Below are positions 9,427-20,600 of a stretch of 64,000 bases of DNA, one piece after another (position 1 is the stretch's first letter; each line of letters starts with the position of its first letter). The stretch is from Methanolobus sp. GTDB taxonomy: Archaea; Halobacteriota; Methanosarcinia; Methanosarcinales; Methanosarcinaceae. The notes beneath the pieces were generated by a model that had not been told where the DNA came from, searched no databases, and worked only from the letters and a program-made list of their open reading frames with translations. Where the stretch lies: contig JARVGJ010000012.1 of NCBI GenBank assembly GCA_029762595.1, forward strand, positions 1-64,000. The letters are read 5' to 3'. A program made the position numbers and the translations under genes.

Positions 9427-11391
9427 ATGAGCAAACAAATTATGAGGACAATGAGAGGAACTTTCACAGAAGATGATAATGCCGTCTCCGAAGTAATAGG
9501 GGAGGTTTTGATGACAGCTATAGCTGTACTGGCATTTTCTGTGATAGCTGCGTTCTTGTTCTCTAATATTGGCGCAGATGAAAGGGTCCATGTAAATGTC
9601 GGCGGCTGGGTGGATGTGGAATCTGATACCATCTACATTCGACACACAGGTGGCGAACAGGTGGACCTGGGCAAAGTTCAAGTAATCCTTAACCTGAACG
9701 GGACTCGTCAGGATATTTCTCCATCACAGCTTGTACAGCTTTTTGGAGACGATAGCTGGAACCTGGGTGAGACCATTGAGATAGAGACCGATGTCCTCTG
9801 GAACACCAGTATCAATGAGGATGATCATGTAGGCATCATACTACTGCAGACAGGCTCGAATATCGTTATAAAGAGCGGTTCTCTCCTTGGTGATGAAATA
9901 GTAGTGGGAAACGTTTCAGGATCAAATGGGAATGGTGGACCGCAGTCACCATCTGCAGATCTCACATATATCCCTCAGAATCCAGTTATATATGAAACAG
10001 TTGACTTTACGGACCAATCTTCAGATCCAGATGGCATCATTGTTGCCTGGTCGTGGGATTTTGGTGACGGAAATACTTCAACTGACAAGGATCCTTCTCA
10101 CCAGTACTCTGCTGCGGGGACTTATACTGTATCTCTGACAGTCACAGATGATGATGGGAACACAGATAGTAGTTTCCAAACAGTAACAGTTATTGACACT
10201 CCAGGGACCTATGCAGACAGGATAATCCTTAATAAACCTGCAAAGGGAGGTGTCATTAAAGATGGTGGTTATGTCAGTTTTACAAACGATGGGAATTACA
10301 GGTATGTCGACATAGATGGTGTAAGGTACGATCTGGATCAAAGTGATTCCATAAAGCTTGAAATCGTTAATGATCAAACGGCAGGGGCAATTTCCATGGA
10401 TATCGGTAATTCCCAGATATCAACCTTTGATCTGAATGTCAATCTGTACATAAATGGCAATCTGGAAGACACCGGACAGGTCACCAGTATTTATGTCCAG
10501 CCTATATCGAATTATTATTCGACTTTAAGATATGAGCTTCCATCGGATAACAGCCAGACATATCTTGAAGCAGATGGTGATATCATAATCAACTGGGAAA
10601 CCAACGATTCTGCAATCAACATCACAAACATAGGATTTTACAGTCCGGGAAACACTCAGATCAATTTCAATCCTGCAAGCACATATTTTAAATGTAGCGG
10701 TTACTACCAGCTCTCATCTTCAGGGCAATCGGGCAATCCTGATACAGCACTACCAGTTCCTGTCTCTTTGTGGAGTTTTAACAGCAGCAATGCACAGGAT
10801 TATGTGGGTAGCAATGATGGTAGTCGTTCCGGAGCCGGAAACGGAGGGAATTTTGTAGCCGGTATAGCCGGCCAGGCATATGATAGCAATCAGAACCAAT
10901 ACATAACGGTCCCACATAGCTCAGATCTTGACCTCACAGCAGAAGGTTCCGTTGAAGCGTGGGTATACATCCAGAATTACAGGAACTATGCCGGAATTGT
11001 GCATAAAGGCCAACAAAACGATCATTCAGATGAAAGCTATAGTCTGCAGTTCGGCGGACCTGGTTTGGGCAATAATAAAAGGATTCTTTTTGCCCTGAAC
11101 GATGGGGAATTTTCAGCTATATCGAACACAGAACTGGCTACACAATCCTGGTATCATGTTGTAGCCACATGGAATTCGACATCATTGATAATTTATATAA
11201 ATGGAAGTATTGACAACAGCGTATCAGGTACAGGTATCGCGGCAAATCCATCATCCGGTTCTCTGCAAATCGGGTCACAATTACCAGGGGGAGCTGTTTA
11301 CGGACTACATGGCCGGCTTGATGAGGTTGCCATCTATGACTATGCACTGAATGCAAATGAAGTACAGCAAAGATACGATCTCTATGCATGA
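9427..11391 (+). CDS. Pilin-like secreted protein with PKD and LamG-type domains
   Basis: A 654-aa protein. Residues 18-45 (DDNAVSEVIGEVLMTAIAV, then a hydrophobic run) match the archaeal class III/DUF1628 type IV pilin N-terminus, cut by a prepilin peptidase. A PKD domain follows at about 175-255 (WSWDFGDGNTSTDKDPSHQY). The C-terminal 200 residues resemble a LamG/concanavalin-like jelly roll (VSLWSFNSSNAQDYVG; GSVEAWVYIQNYRNY; GRLDEVAIYDYALN). PKD and LamG domains mediate adhesion or glycan binding. GAGG lies before the ATG, and the gene starts 7 bases after the platform gene. A minor pilin or pilus-tip adhesin is the likeliest role; this is inference. Confidence 0.82.
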   Translation: MSKQIMRTMRGTFTEDDNAVSEVIGEVLMTAIAVLAFSVIAAFLFSNIGADERVHVNVGGWVDVESDTIYIRHTGGEQVDLGKVQVILNLNGTRQDISPSQLVQLFGDDSWNLGETIEIETDVLWNTSINEDDHVGIILLQTGSNIVIKSGSLLGDEIVVGNVSGSNGNGGPQSPSADLTYIPQNPVIYETVDFTDQSSDPDGIIVAWSWDFGDGNTSTDKDPSHQYSAAGTYTVSLTVTDDDGNTDSSFQTVTVIDTPGTYADRIILNKPAKGGVIKDGGYVSFTNDGNYRYVDIDGVRYDLDQSDSIKLEIVNDQTAGAISMDIGNSQISTFDLNVNLYINGNLEDTGQVTSIYVQPISNYYSTLRYELPSDNSQTYLEADGDIIINWETNDSAINITNIGFYSPGNTQINFNPASTYFKCSGYYQLSSSGQSGNPDTALPVPVSLWSFNSSNAQDYVGSNDGSRSGAGNGGNFVAGIAGQAYDSNQNQYITVPHSSDLDLTAEGSVEAWVYIQNYRNYAGIVHKGQQNDHSDESYSLQFGGPGLGNNKRILFALNDGEFSAISNTELATQSWYHVVATWNSTSLIIYINGSIDNSVSGTGIAANPSSGSLQIGSQLPGGAVYGLHGRLDEVAIYDYALNANEVQQRYDLYA

Positions 11392-11409
11392 TATAAGGAG
11401 AAAGGGGAA

Positions 11410-12306
11410 ATGGAAATGAAGATAAGATCAATGATGTCCTGTGAAAATGCCGTATCTGCCGTAATATCGGCTGTGCTTCTCCTTGGGATCATCGTGTCTG
11501 TCATAACCGTTGTGAACGTGCAGTATATCCCCGAATGGAAAACGGCTGCTGAGCAATCCCATATGGATGATGTCTTCTATGATATGGCAGGAATGAAGAA
11601 CGACGTTGACATGCTTTCTGCCTATGTCATGGCAGAGTCTTCAACGGTTCTTTCATTGAGCGTTCCTTTCAGGATGGGGGGAGGGGACCTGCCCGTGTTC
11701 AGTACAGGGAGATCCGGTGGCAGGCTGGCGATAAATGATGATTCCTTCAGCATGTATATTGAGGTGACAGGTCAAAACGGTCCTAACAGCAGTGGTACTT
11801 TTTTTGCGGACATGGGAACTGTAAGCTATATGTCTTCAAACAACTATTTCGTTGACCAGAAATACCTATATGAGAACGGTGCCCTGATCCTTTCACAGGA
11901 AAAGTATTCATTGATGCGTCTTTCTCCTCAGATCAACCTGAGAATGATCGATAATGGTAACAATATCTCCATGGACATCAATTCCATTAATATCAATGGT
12001 CCCATAAGAAGCATTTCCAGTAACACTGTTGAAGAGCTGAATATCAGGACTAATAAAAAAGATTCACTGGACTGGGAAGAAGAAGTTTTCACCAGGGTGG
12101 AGATTACAGTTGAAAGTTCACACCCATTGGCATGGGAAAAGTTCTTTGACAGGCTGGCAATCGATTCCGGGCTTGATCCACTGGACTATTCGGTATCTGA
12201 AGGTGCCAATCCAGCTGTTTTTACCATCATCGAAAATCCTGGAACTTATATAGTGATAAATGCAACAAAGACATCATTGGATGCCAGGCTGAATCTCCTC
12301 TCCTGA
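11410..12306 (+). CDS. Second pilin-like protein (archaeal type IV pilin N-terminus)
   Basis: A 298-aa protein. The first 40 residues, SCENAVSAVISAVLLLGIIVS and a hydrophobic stretch, resemble the archaeal pilin signal of the preceding gene. The rest is a beta-rich ectodomain rich in Asn, Ser and Ile with no recognised domain. AAAGGGG lies just upstream of ATG 11410; a second ATG at 11416 is an equal candidate. It ends the pilus operon. It resembles DUF7289-like archaeal secretion substrates, but that family name is uncertain. Confidence 0.7.
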   Translation: MEMKIRSMMSCENAVSAVISAVLLLGIIVSVITVVNVQYIPEWKTAAEQSHMDDVFYDMAGMKNDVDMLSAYVMAESSTVLSLSVPFRMGGGDLPVFSTGRSGGRLAINDDSFSMYIEVTGQNGPNSSGTFFADMGTVSYMSSNNYFVDQKYLYENGALILSQEKYSLMRLSPQINLRMIDNGNNISMDINSININGPIRSISSNTVEELNIRTNKKDSLDWEEEVFTRVEITVESSHPLAWEKFFDRLAIDSGLDPLDYSVSEGANPAVFTIIENPGTYIVINATKTSLDARLNLLS

Positions 12307-12394
12307 AAAATGTTCGCATAAACCTATTTCATTTCATTTCATGTGAACGCCTAAGTTATCAATGATGAGATCACATCTTTTACCGGGGATATTG

Positions 12395-13411
12395 ATGATC
12401 AGGGAAGCAATGCTTTATGACAGGCTTGAAGATGGAAAGGTGCAGTGTAAACTATGCGCTCACAGATGCAGGATCTTAACGGGAAAGCAGGGATTTTGCA
12501 GGGTGCGGGAGAACAGGGAGGGAATCCTTTATACTCTCAATTATAATGTTGTTTCAAGTGAGGCGCTGGATCCCATAGAGAAAAAGCCCTTGTTCCATTT
12601 CTATCCGGGGTCCCTTGTATATTCCCTGGGAACCATCGGTTGTAATTTCAGGTGCAAGCACTGTCAGAACTGGACTATATCCCAGATAGGTATGGATGAG
12701 GCCAATGCCATTGAGATGAGTGCCCAAATGGCAGTTCAAAGGGCTGTTGCATCCGGGGCAAGGGCCATTGCATGGACATACAATGAGCCTACCATATGGT
12801 TTGAGTATACTTATGAATGTGCTAGGCTGGCAAAGGAGGCAGGACTTGCAACTGTGTATGTGACAAATGGTTACATAACCCGGGAAGGACTGGAAATGAT
12901 AGCCCCGTACCTGGATGCTTTCAGGGTCGATATAAAGGCATTCACAGATGGGTTCTACAGGGAGATAGCAAGTGCTAAACTGGCTCCTGTCCTTGAGTCT
13001 GCAAAGCTTGCAAGGGAGATTGGAATGCATGTGGAGGTTGTGAACCTTGTCATACCCACTCTCAATGATTCAATGGAGGAGATAAAGGAAATGACAGTAT
13101 GGATCCGTGAAAACCTGGGTGAAGACACGCCTGTGCATTTTACCCGTTTCCATCCGTACTACAAATTGCAGGATATCCCAGCCACTCCATTGGAAACCCT
13201 TGAAAATGCCTACAATATCGCAAAGGATGCAGGACTTAGGTATGTGTACCTGGGCAATGTTCCCGGCACGGGACATGAGGATACTTTCTGTCCGGAATGC
13301 GGGGAGTTAATTATCAAAAGAGGAGCTTTCAGTATTGAGGTTAACAGGCTGACAGACGAACAGCGGTGCCCGCGATGTGGTGAACATATCAGCGTTATCT
13401 CGGGGCAATAA
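12395..13411 (+). CDS. amrS: AmmeMemoRadiSam-system radical SAM enzyme
   Basis: About 338 aa. It has an N-terminal cysteine cluster CKLCAHRCRILTGKQGFC and the radical SAM motif GCNFRCKHCQNW (CxxxCxxC for the 4Fe-4S cluster) near residue 85, then WTYNEPTIWFEYT. A CxxC zinc-ribbon pair (CPECGE, CPRCGE) closes the protein. This layout is that of the AmmeMemoRadiSam enzymes, related to pyruvate formate-lyase activases. Partners AMMECR1 and MEMO are not in this window and the substrate is unknown. An in-frame ATG at 12362 lacks a Shine-Dalgarno; ATG 12395 has GGGGAT about 6 bases upstream, so it is preferred. Confidence 0.85.
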   Translation: MIREAMLYDRLEDGKVQCKLCAHRCRILTGKQGFCRVRENREGILYTLNYNVVSSEALDPIEKKPLFHFYPGSLVYSLGTIGCNFRCKHCQNWTISQIGMDEANAIEMSAQMAVQRAVASGARAIAWTYNEPTIWFEYTYECARLAKEAGLATVYVTNGYITREGLEMIAPYLDAFRVDIKAFTDGFYREIASAKLAPVLESAKLAREIGMHVEVVNLVIPTLNDSMEEIKEMTVWIRENLGEDTPVHFTRFHPYYKLQDIPATPLETLENAYNIAKDAGLRYVYLGNVPGTGHEDTFCPECGELIIKRGAFSIEVNRLTDEQRCPRCGEHISVISGQ

Positions 13412-13642
13412 GGTCACAGGTTGCTGTTTCCATCAAAAGGCGCTTCATGTAATATTTTGTTTATGTAACTGTCAGAGGTTACACTATATGAATGAACTCT
13501 ATCATATAACCCCTTTATTTCTAGTGGAACATATATGTTACAGCATATATCATTATCATAATGATGATAGATATTTGTTTTTGCCCGGAAATACGGAATA
13601 TCAGGGTGAAAATCAGGGAAAAATCAACTATACAATCAAAAG

Positions 13643-13652
13643 GTTTAAAAGC
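13643..13652 (+). promoter_or_regulatory. TATA box for the tRNA pair
   Basis: GGTTTAAAAG lies about 46-55 bases upstream of tRNA-Asn, placing a start site near 13672. Between the radical SAM gene and the tRNAs (13412-13697) nothing else convincing is seen. Confidence 0.4.
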
Positions 13653-13697
13653 AATAAATGCATTAGAGAGATTCGCGCGTGAGCGCCATGCTTTGGA

Positions 13698-13770
13698 GCC
13701 GCAATAACTCAGTTGGTAGAGTGTCTGGCTGTTAACCAGAATGTCACAGGTTCGAGCCCTGTTTGCGGCG
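13698..13770 (+). tRNA. tRNA-Asn (GTT)
   Basis: A complete cloverleaf: acceptor GCCGCAA pairs with TTGCGGC, the D-arm contains CTCAGTTGGTAGAG, the anticodon loop is CTGTTAA (anticodon GTT), and the T-arm has GGTTCGAGCC. The discriminator is G and CCA is not encoded. There is no intron. Confidence 0.96.
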
Positions 13771-13790
13771 CTTCAAACTTTTTTCACGTT

Positions 13791-13865
13791 GGGCCTGTAG
13801 CTTAGCCAGGTTAGAGCGCTCGGCTCATAACCGAGCGGTCACCGGTTCGAATCCGGTTAGGCCCA
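13791..13865 (+). tRNA. tRNA-Met (CAT), probably elongator
   Basis: Acceptor GGGCCTG pairs with TAGGCCC with one G-T pair. The anticodon loop is CTCATAA (CAT), the anticodon stem CTCGG/CCGAG and the T-arm GGTTCGAATCC. CCA is not encoded and there is no intron. The G1 start differs from archaeal initiator tRNAs. A CAT-anticodon tRNA-Ile2 is the alternative. Confidence 0.93.
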
Positions 13866-13890
13866 TTTTATAATTTTGCAAAAGAATGTC

Positions 13891-14631
13891 CTATCCTTCT
13901 TCCAGGACAGGTGCTTCTATACCTACCTTTATATTATAATCATAAACATCAACGCGATTGTTAATAGCTACCGGAGTGATAAGTCCCTGCACGTTCATCA
14001 TGAACTCCATGTGGCTTTCTATGGATCTGATATGGTAACTGTTCCTTTGGATAATGTACCTTATACTGTATTCATTAAGACGTTCATTACCTTTAAGCTG
14101 CAGACCTGCATTTTCAGCTTCTCTGATAAACGCATTTTTGTCCGGGAAAGCGGTGAGGATGAAATATGCATCTGTCCTTTCCATGCTCAGGTTCGTTGAA
14201 TTGGCCAGAAGCAGGTTCATGTTAGTCAACTGATCGTAACTTTCCCAGATATTCCGGTTAAGCTCCCTACTTTCCCACGAATGGTCTGCGCTTTTGAAAT
14301 AGGTTTTACCGTCAACTATTATCATGTCCATCGAATCATCGACTGACCCCAGTCTTACAGCCATTTTTTCGTTCAGGTAATCCACAGAACCATTCCCCCG
14401 GATAAGGGTGAAATATTCCCCCATCATTGAGATATTACTGTGGATATCGAACCGGTAGGAATTGACATCAGCAGAAGCAGAGAGTGTCTTGCCTGCAAGT
14501 GTGCGGGCATCGTTCACTTCCCTGTGCTCTACATAATAGACCGCAAAAAAGATCAATAAACAGGCGAGTCCCAGAGCAACAAGCAGCTGCCTGTCTATTC
14601 CTTTTCTGTTGTTCAATGCCATAAGGCTCAT
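13891..14631 (-). CDS. Membrane-anchored extracytoplasmic protein of unknown function
   Basis: A 246-aa protein with an N-terminal transmembrane segment (residues 15-33, LLVALGLACLLIFFAVYYV) and an ectodomain. Short blocks such as YRFDIHSNISMMGEYF, MDMIIVDGKTYFKS and ESYDQLTNMNLLLANSTNLS recall the LppX/LprAFG-like fold of secreted lipid-binding lipoproteins, but this is only a resemblance. AGGAA precedes the ATG. It starts 36 bases after the giant surface protein gene and is probably cotranscribed with it, so the two may act together at the cell surface. No function is claimed. Confidence 0.72.
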   Translation of the reverse strand: MSLMALNNRKGIDRQLLVALGLACLLIFFAVYYVEHREVNDARTLAGKTLSASADVNSYRFDIHSNISMMGEYFTLIRGNGSVDYLNEKMAVRLGSVDDSMDMIIVDGKTYFKSADHSWESRELNRNIWESYDQLTNMNLLLANSTNLSMERTDAYFILTAFPDKNAFIREAENAGLQLKGNERLNEYSIRYIIQRNSYHIRSIESHMEFMMNVQGLITPVAINNRVDVYDYNIKVGIEAPVLEEG

Positions 14632-14667
14632 TTCCTGTTCCGTTGTTTTTTAATATGGGCCTGAGTT

Positions 14668-17600
14668 TCATCTTTTTCTTCCGTAGAGCCCAACGTAGAC
14701 AAGCAAGACTATAATGCCTGTAATTATTCCGGCAAGCACAATCCAGAATAAGGCGGAATCAGGCTTATCCTGTTCCTGGGGTACTTCATCTATATCAGTG
14801 TACTCTTTTTTAGTATCATCCGTTAAATCTTCAGCAATATCCACACCTTTTATCTCATCTTCCGGGAATGTCCGCAATGGTATCAATGGGTCCAGCGCGT
14901 CCGGATCAAGTGAATCGATGATTCCGTCCCCGTCCGTGTCGGGATTGAAAGGATCAGTGCCAAGCCTGTACTCCACGACATTGGGCAACCCGTCCAGGTC
15001 TGAATCAAGAGGGCCGGATGACCCTGTTGTCTTTCCTGCAAGGGCAAATCTGGAGAGATGTGGGACCTTTGCCCACACATAGCCTGCGTATCTCTCACCG
15101 TATAGCTCAACATCACCTGTATGGACTCCGGTATTGGAGAGCTTTATCCATTTGCGTGTGTCCTCGTTGAAATAGTAGACACACAATGTTTTCTCATCTA
15201 TGTCGTTAGGGTCGGACGTGTCACCGTCACCATTCCTGTCCAGTTCACCGGCTCGATAGTAGATTTTCAGCAGAGTGCTGTTCATTATACTGCCAGTAGT
15301 ATTCTGTATATTCTCACTGACCTCTATGTCAAAATACTTTCCAAGAGCGTATTCTCCGGATGCCAGTCCGGATCTTGTGGATAGCGGGACCGGTGGAGAG
15401 GTGGCCCTCCTTAGTTCTATCCATGGAGTGACATTTGCATCAAGGACAACACCGGCCGACAGATCAGTTCTTTTTATGGAATCAGCAGATTCTACAAGGA
15501 AAATATCCTTCGCTGCCATGTATTCCACCAGGACAGAACTGGTTGTGGTGGTGACCTGTTTGCTTCTGAAAGTGTCCAGTATCCTGCAGTAGTCATACAT
15601 GTAAGGCACTGAAAGCATTATCACTGTTTGGGTCTCATTCCATACCCCATACCTGACGGCCATTCTTTCATGATCTGATGTGATCATATTTGAGAGTAAT
15701 TCACCATCGTCGCCCAGCACATCATAGGTGATCTTTCCTGCAGTGCCATTTACAGTTCCTGGTCTTCCAAGCAGCAGGATGTAGGGTTCATGATAATGAT
15801 CTGCCAGAAGTTCATCTGCAGAACAGGCAGTTATGTTCGTATACCTGCTCAAAGAATCCAGCAGTTCTTCATTGGCTTCGGTCATATCATAAGCCACAGT
15901 GATGTTCCTGACATTTGTTACAAAAGAATCCATGTCAAGTGAATCTATGAGATTATCACCATCCGTATCCTCAAGTAATGGGTTTGTGCCGAGGATTATT
16001 TCCTGATGATCTGTCAATCCGTCATTGTCCGTATCTGCTGAAAGGGGATTTGTTTTCAGTCCCAGTTCCTCAAAGTCTGTGAGACCATCATTATCAGTAT
16101 CCTCTGAGAGAGGATCGGTTCCGGTGCCATGCACCTCATGTCCATCCTCAAGTCCGTCTTTGTCGCTGTCAGGGTCAAGCGGATCTGTACCGTAGACCCA
16201 TTCAAGATAGTCGAAAAGGCCGTCATCATCGGAATCCGGCTTGAGCGGATTGGAGCCAAACTCATATTCCTGAAGATCTGTAATGCCATCATTATCCGTA
16301 TCTACATTATTTGGATCTGTGGATAGGAGATATTCGGTCAGATCATCCAGACCGTCACCGTCGGTATCCGGATTAAAGGGACTGCTGCCAAAGAATATCT
16401 CGGTTCCATCGTCAAGTCCCTCTCCATCAGTATCGTAATTCTTCGGGTCGGTGCCAAGAATGTACTCTACATAATCACCAAGCCCATCGCCATCAGTATC
16501 AGGGTTAAGGGGGTCAGTCATTGTGATGTAACATTCGGTGTGGTCATCAAGGCCGTCAAAATCACTGTCCCTGAATCCCGGGTTGCTGGTCACATGGATC
16601 TTGTGGGTGCCTGTGGAATTGGTAATTTCCACATACCAGCCTATCTGTTCGTTCACATCTATGAGGCTGTCCCTGTCCCTGTCCTCTCCGAAAGGTTCCC
16701 AGCCCTCTTTTTCAGGATAATCATGGGTGTCGATTATTCCTATGACCTCCCTCTCTTCTTCGGGGGGAACCTGCTGGGATATGTTCCATGTCTGATAGAA
16801 GCGTAGCTTAAAGATACCCATGCTGTTAGATGCATTGAACCAGATTGTGGAAGAGTCAAAAGTCTCAGTGCCTATGGCAGGTGTCCCATTATATATTTCC
16901 TCATGTACCGTGGAATTATCCAGGCTCACAAACAGCCAGCATCTTGCAGGCGTACCTGTTATATTGGCAGCCGTGTCTTCCTTACCTGTCAGAGTGTAAT
17001 CTATCACGGCTGTGATATTTGTGTCAGGATCGGTCTTTATACTGCTTCCCATTTCGTTCATGTCCACATTGCTGATATATGCTTTTGCGACGAAGTCAGG
17101 ATCATCTGCATCCGGGATACCATTACCATTGGTATCCTCTGACCTGGGGTTGAGGCCTTTGAGGAATTCACTGAAGTCACTCAGGCCGTCGTCATCGGTA
17201 TCCTGTTTCAGGGGGCTGGACCACACATGCTGTGTAAATGTCTCTCCATGGAACTCGAATTCTATCTCCCATCCATTATGTTCTACAAAGTCGCTGAGTC
17301 CGTCCCCATCGGTGTCCCAGTTGAGAGGATCATAACCATAGCGCAGCTCAAGTCCGTCATCAAGTCCGTCCCCATCGCTATCTTTGTTGACCGGAGAGGT
17401 GCCATATTCTATTTCGTAGCCATCAGAGAGTCCATCATTATCAGTATCCCACCTGAGGGTTGATGTGCCATAGCGCAGTTCATCCTGGTTGAGAACGCCG
17501 TCACCGTCAATGTCATTTGAGGATATGGCCTTCCACAGTACAAAGCTTTCTATATCCGCAGGCATGACATCGAAATAGAGAGTAGACGGGTCTGAATCGG

Positions 17601-20600
17601 ATGTTCCCGTATTGCTCTTTTCGCTGCAGTGCCAGCCAAAGAACCACCAGCATTTATCATAGTATACCCGGTAGTCCGAGTTCAGCCAGAACCTGAAAGG
17701 GAAGTTGATCGCGGCTTCTGGCTCGATCCATAGCTTTGCTTCATATTCTGTTTCTTTTTTCCGGCTATTGTCATAATAAACAGTTGCTCCTTCAGTGGTA
17801 TTACTGCTGCCTGTAAGCGTGTAAGCGGAGCTGTACCTGTATTGGGGCTTTATATAACTATTCTGAATATTTGTGAATGAGCCACGTGATGTTCTTGTAA
17901 TGATGCCCCTGAACTGGCTTTCTAGCTCTATGCGGTCACCTTCTGTAAGGCCGTTGTCAGTATGATCGATAACATTCACGGAAGTATCCAGCATCTTCAG
18001 GTCGGCTTCGGTCTTGATCCTTACGTCTGTGAAAAGGCCGATAAGCCATTCAAAGAGCATCTGCGACCAGCCTTTACCGAATATCCATCCGAATATAAGG
18101 TCTGAAAGAGCAACAATTGCCGCAATGGCCCAACCGACCACAGGTATCAGGGATATGGCCCACAAAGCCACAGCATACAACACCATAAGTATGGCATACA
18201 GGGTGCCGACGAATATCCCATATCCTGACCAGCCTTCGCTGGCTGCTATTGACCAGAATGCATAGAAAGCTATGGCACCAACAACAACCCATGCGATAGC
18301 TCCAAGAACGGTGGTAGTCCGGTTAACGGCTCCCATGAAACCATTGCGTATCTTTGTGACCGACTCTGTCATTGCTTTCATGAGTTTCCAGTTAGTCTGG
18401 CCTGCTATCGGTGCAAGGGGTTCCAGTTTTGTGAAAGTGATGAAGGAATAGAGCGCAGTTCCACCTATCACAAGGTTACAAACAAGGTCGATTGCAGCTA
18501 TTCCATAACTGTCAATGGTATCAAGGACCTCATTGCCTTCAGGGAAGCTGAAATCGGTTTCAACAGTTCCTACTTTAGTGACAGTGGATTCACCTGTCTC
18601 CCAGGCTATCATCAGGTTCATGAAGGTTGTAAGTGTCAGCTCATCAAGCCCGCCGGCCTGTCCCCATTGCCTAACTTCTTCCAGCATATCCTCTGTAGTG
18701 ATAGCTGTGGCCGTATCTGTGTCATACCAGCTCATCTTCATGCTTTTTGTGCTTATCAAGGGTCGTTCCTTAAGCATGATATCAAAAGTGTTCCCTGTGA
18801 TATATGAAAGCGCAGCAACATCATCCATTGCAATGTAACGGAAATCGTCTTTAAATACCCCGATGACAGGCAGGATCGTGCCTGCAGGCAGGGATGATAG
18901 TATATCAGGGGTCAATTCACCGCTTATCTTTGCCAGGGCTTCATCCTGGTGGCTGGCAGAACCGGTTTCATAACTGATGGTTACATTGTATTCATCCTGT
19001 ATATTTTGGGACATCTGTTCAAGAGATGTCTGTTCTCTCAAGAACGCATAGGAAAGGACAAAACCGGCTTCAAAGGTGCGTTCCCTGTCTTCACTGAAGA
19101 ACAGGCCGAAATCCGAACCATAGTTCTCCTCAACATTAAATCCTGTGAGCATGAATCTGTCATTATACTTTGCTAGGGTTGTTGATACGGATTCATATTC
19201 ATGGATGGTCAGGGTAAATGATTCCCAGTCCTTCCTTTCATCCTTATTGGCAACGATTCCCCCTCCTCCTCCACCTTCTGCAGAAACGTACTGGCTGTTA
19301 CCTGCTCTCAAGGCGATCCTGTCATTTTCCAGATCCTGCAGCTCAAAGATCTCCCAATTTCCGATCTCTGTGCTGTTTGCTACCAGTTCTTCTCCTCCGC
19401 CATTTGCAGCATATACGTATTTTCCATCAGAGGTTTTGAGTGCTACCTTATTATTGTTGATGTAAACGAGCTCCAATATCTCATCATCTGTAACTGAAGA
19501 GCTTCTGGCAACAAGTTCTGATGTTGTCCCGTCCACTGAAACATACTGTCCCTTGTATGTTCTCAAAGATACCTTCTTTGGCCTGTCGGTCTCTCCGATC
19601 GCCATCCAGGTGAGTTCTGCCTTTGTGTGTGTATCCATGGCGGAATCACCGGGATAGAACATTCGACCGTTAAGGGCAACAGTTTTTCCGAAGTCCTTCA
19701 CAGGTGAGAGAGGGACGTATGCCTTACCTAAGGTTACAGTAATGCCGTAATCCTCAAGAGCGGAAGTATCTGAGGCGATGCCGCCCACAAGTTCTATTTC
19801 CCACAGCTGCTGGTTATCTTCCCGGGATGTGTTCTGGATCATGGTCTTGCTGGCATCGGGATACACTTCAAGGTATTTCCCGCTGTGTCTGGCAGCAAGT
19901 CTGTAATGTCCTTCGCTGTTCAGTTCAAGTTTCCACAGCTGATGGTCCTCTCCGGTGTAGTTGCCTGCTGTGAGATTTGCCATATCTTCCTGGCTGGCGT
20001 TGAATACCTCCAGGCATTTACCACTTTCAGCTGAAATTATACTGTAATAGCTCCCTTCAACCTGCTCCAGCCTCCATATCTGATAGGCGTTGCCGGTGTA
20101 ATTACCTGTGGTAACATTTACGTGTCCTTTCTGGCTTACATTCAGCTGCAGGTATTCCCCACTGTCCACAGAAACTATCTTAGCGTCTACAGGTACGGTG
20201 AGTTCAAGCATTGGTGTTACGGTGACATCATTCTTTGAATCGTCAAGGTCTTTCATCGTGCCATGTGCATCATCGGGCCAGTCCCAGCTCTGGGAAAGCA
20301 GGTCAAGGTGTTTGGGATTTTCAGGTCGTACCTGGAAGCTAAGGTAAGTGGGGTTGCCGTTGCTTGTAATGTTGAATTCAAAACTATCACTGATAACGGA
20401 TCTTGAGAAAGGTGAAAGGTCCAGGGCATCGATAACACCATCGTTGTCGTTGTCAAGGTCCCAGGCATTAGGAATTCCGTCACCGTCCAGGTCCGGATGG
20501 ACGCCAGTTACCTCATAATAATCAATAAGTCCGTCGTTGTTGGAATCCGGTTCAAGCGGGTCAAGTCCATGCTCTATCTCAAAAAGGTCATTAAGTCCGT

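Noticed and set aside
5768-12306. An archaellum operon
   Set aside because: ATPase and platform genes resemble ArlI and ArlJ, but no archaellin, ArlH or accessory gene is next to them and the substrates are long pilin-like proteins.
13377-13682. 101-aa plus-strand open frame overlapping the radical SAM gene and reaching toward the tRNAs
   Set aside because: It starts in the wrong frame of a real gene, has no ribosome site and an irregular composition rich in Cys, His and Tyr; the tRNA promoter lies in its end.
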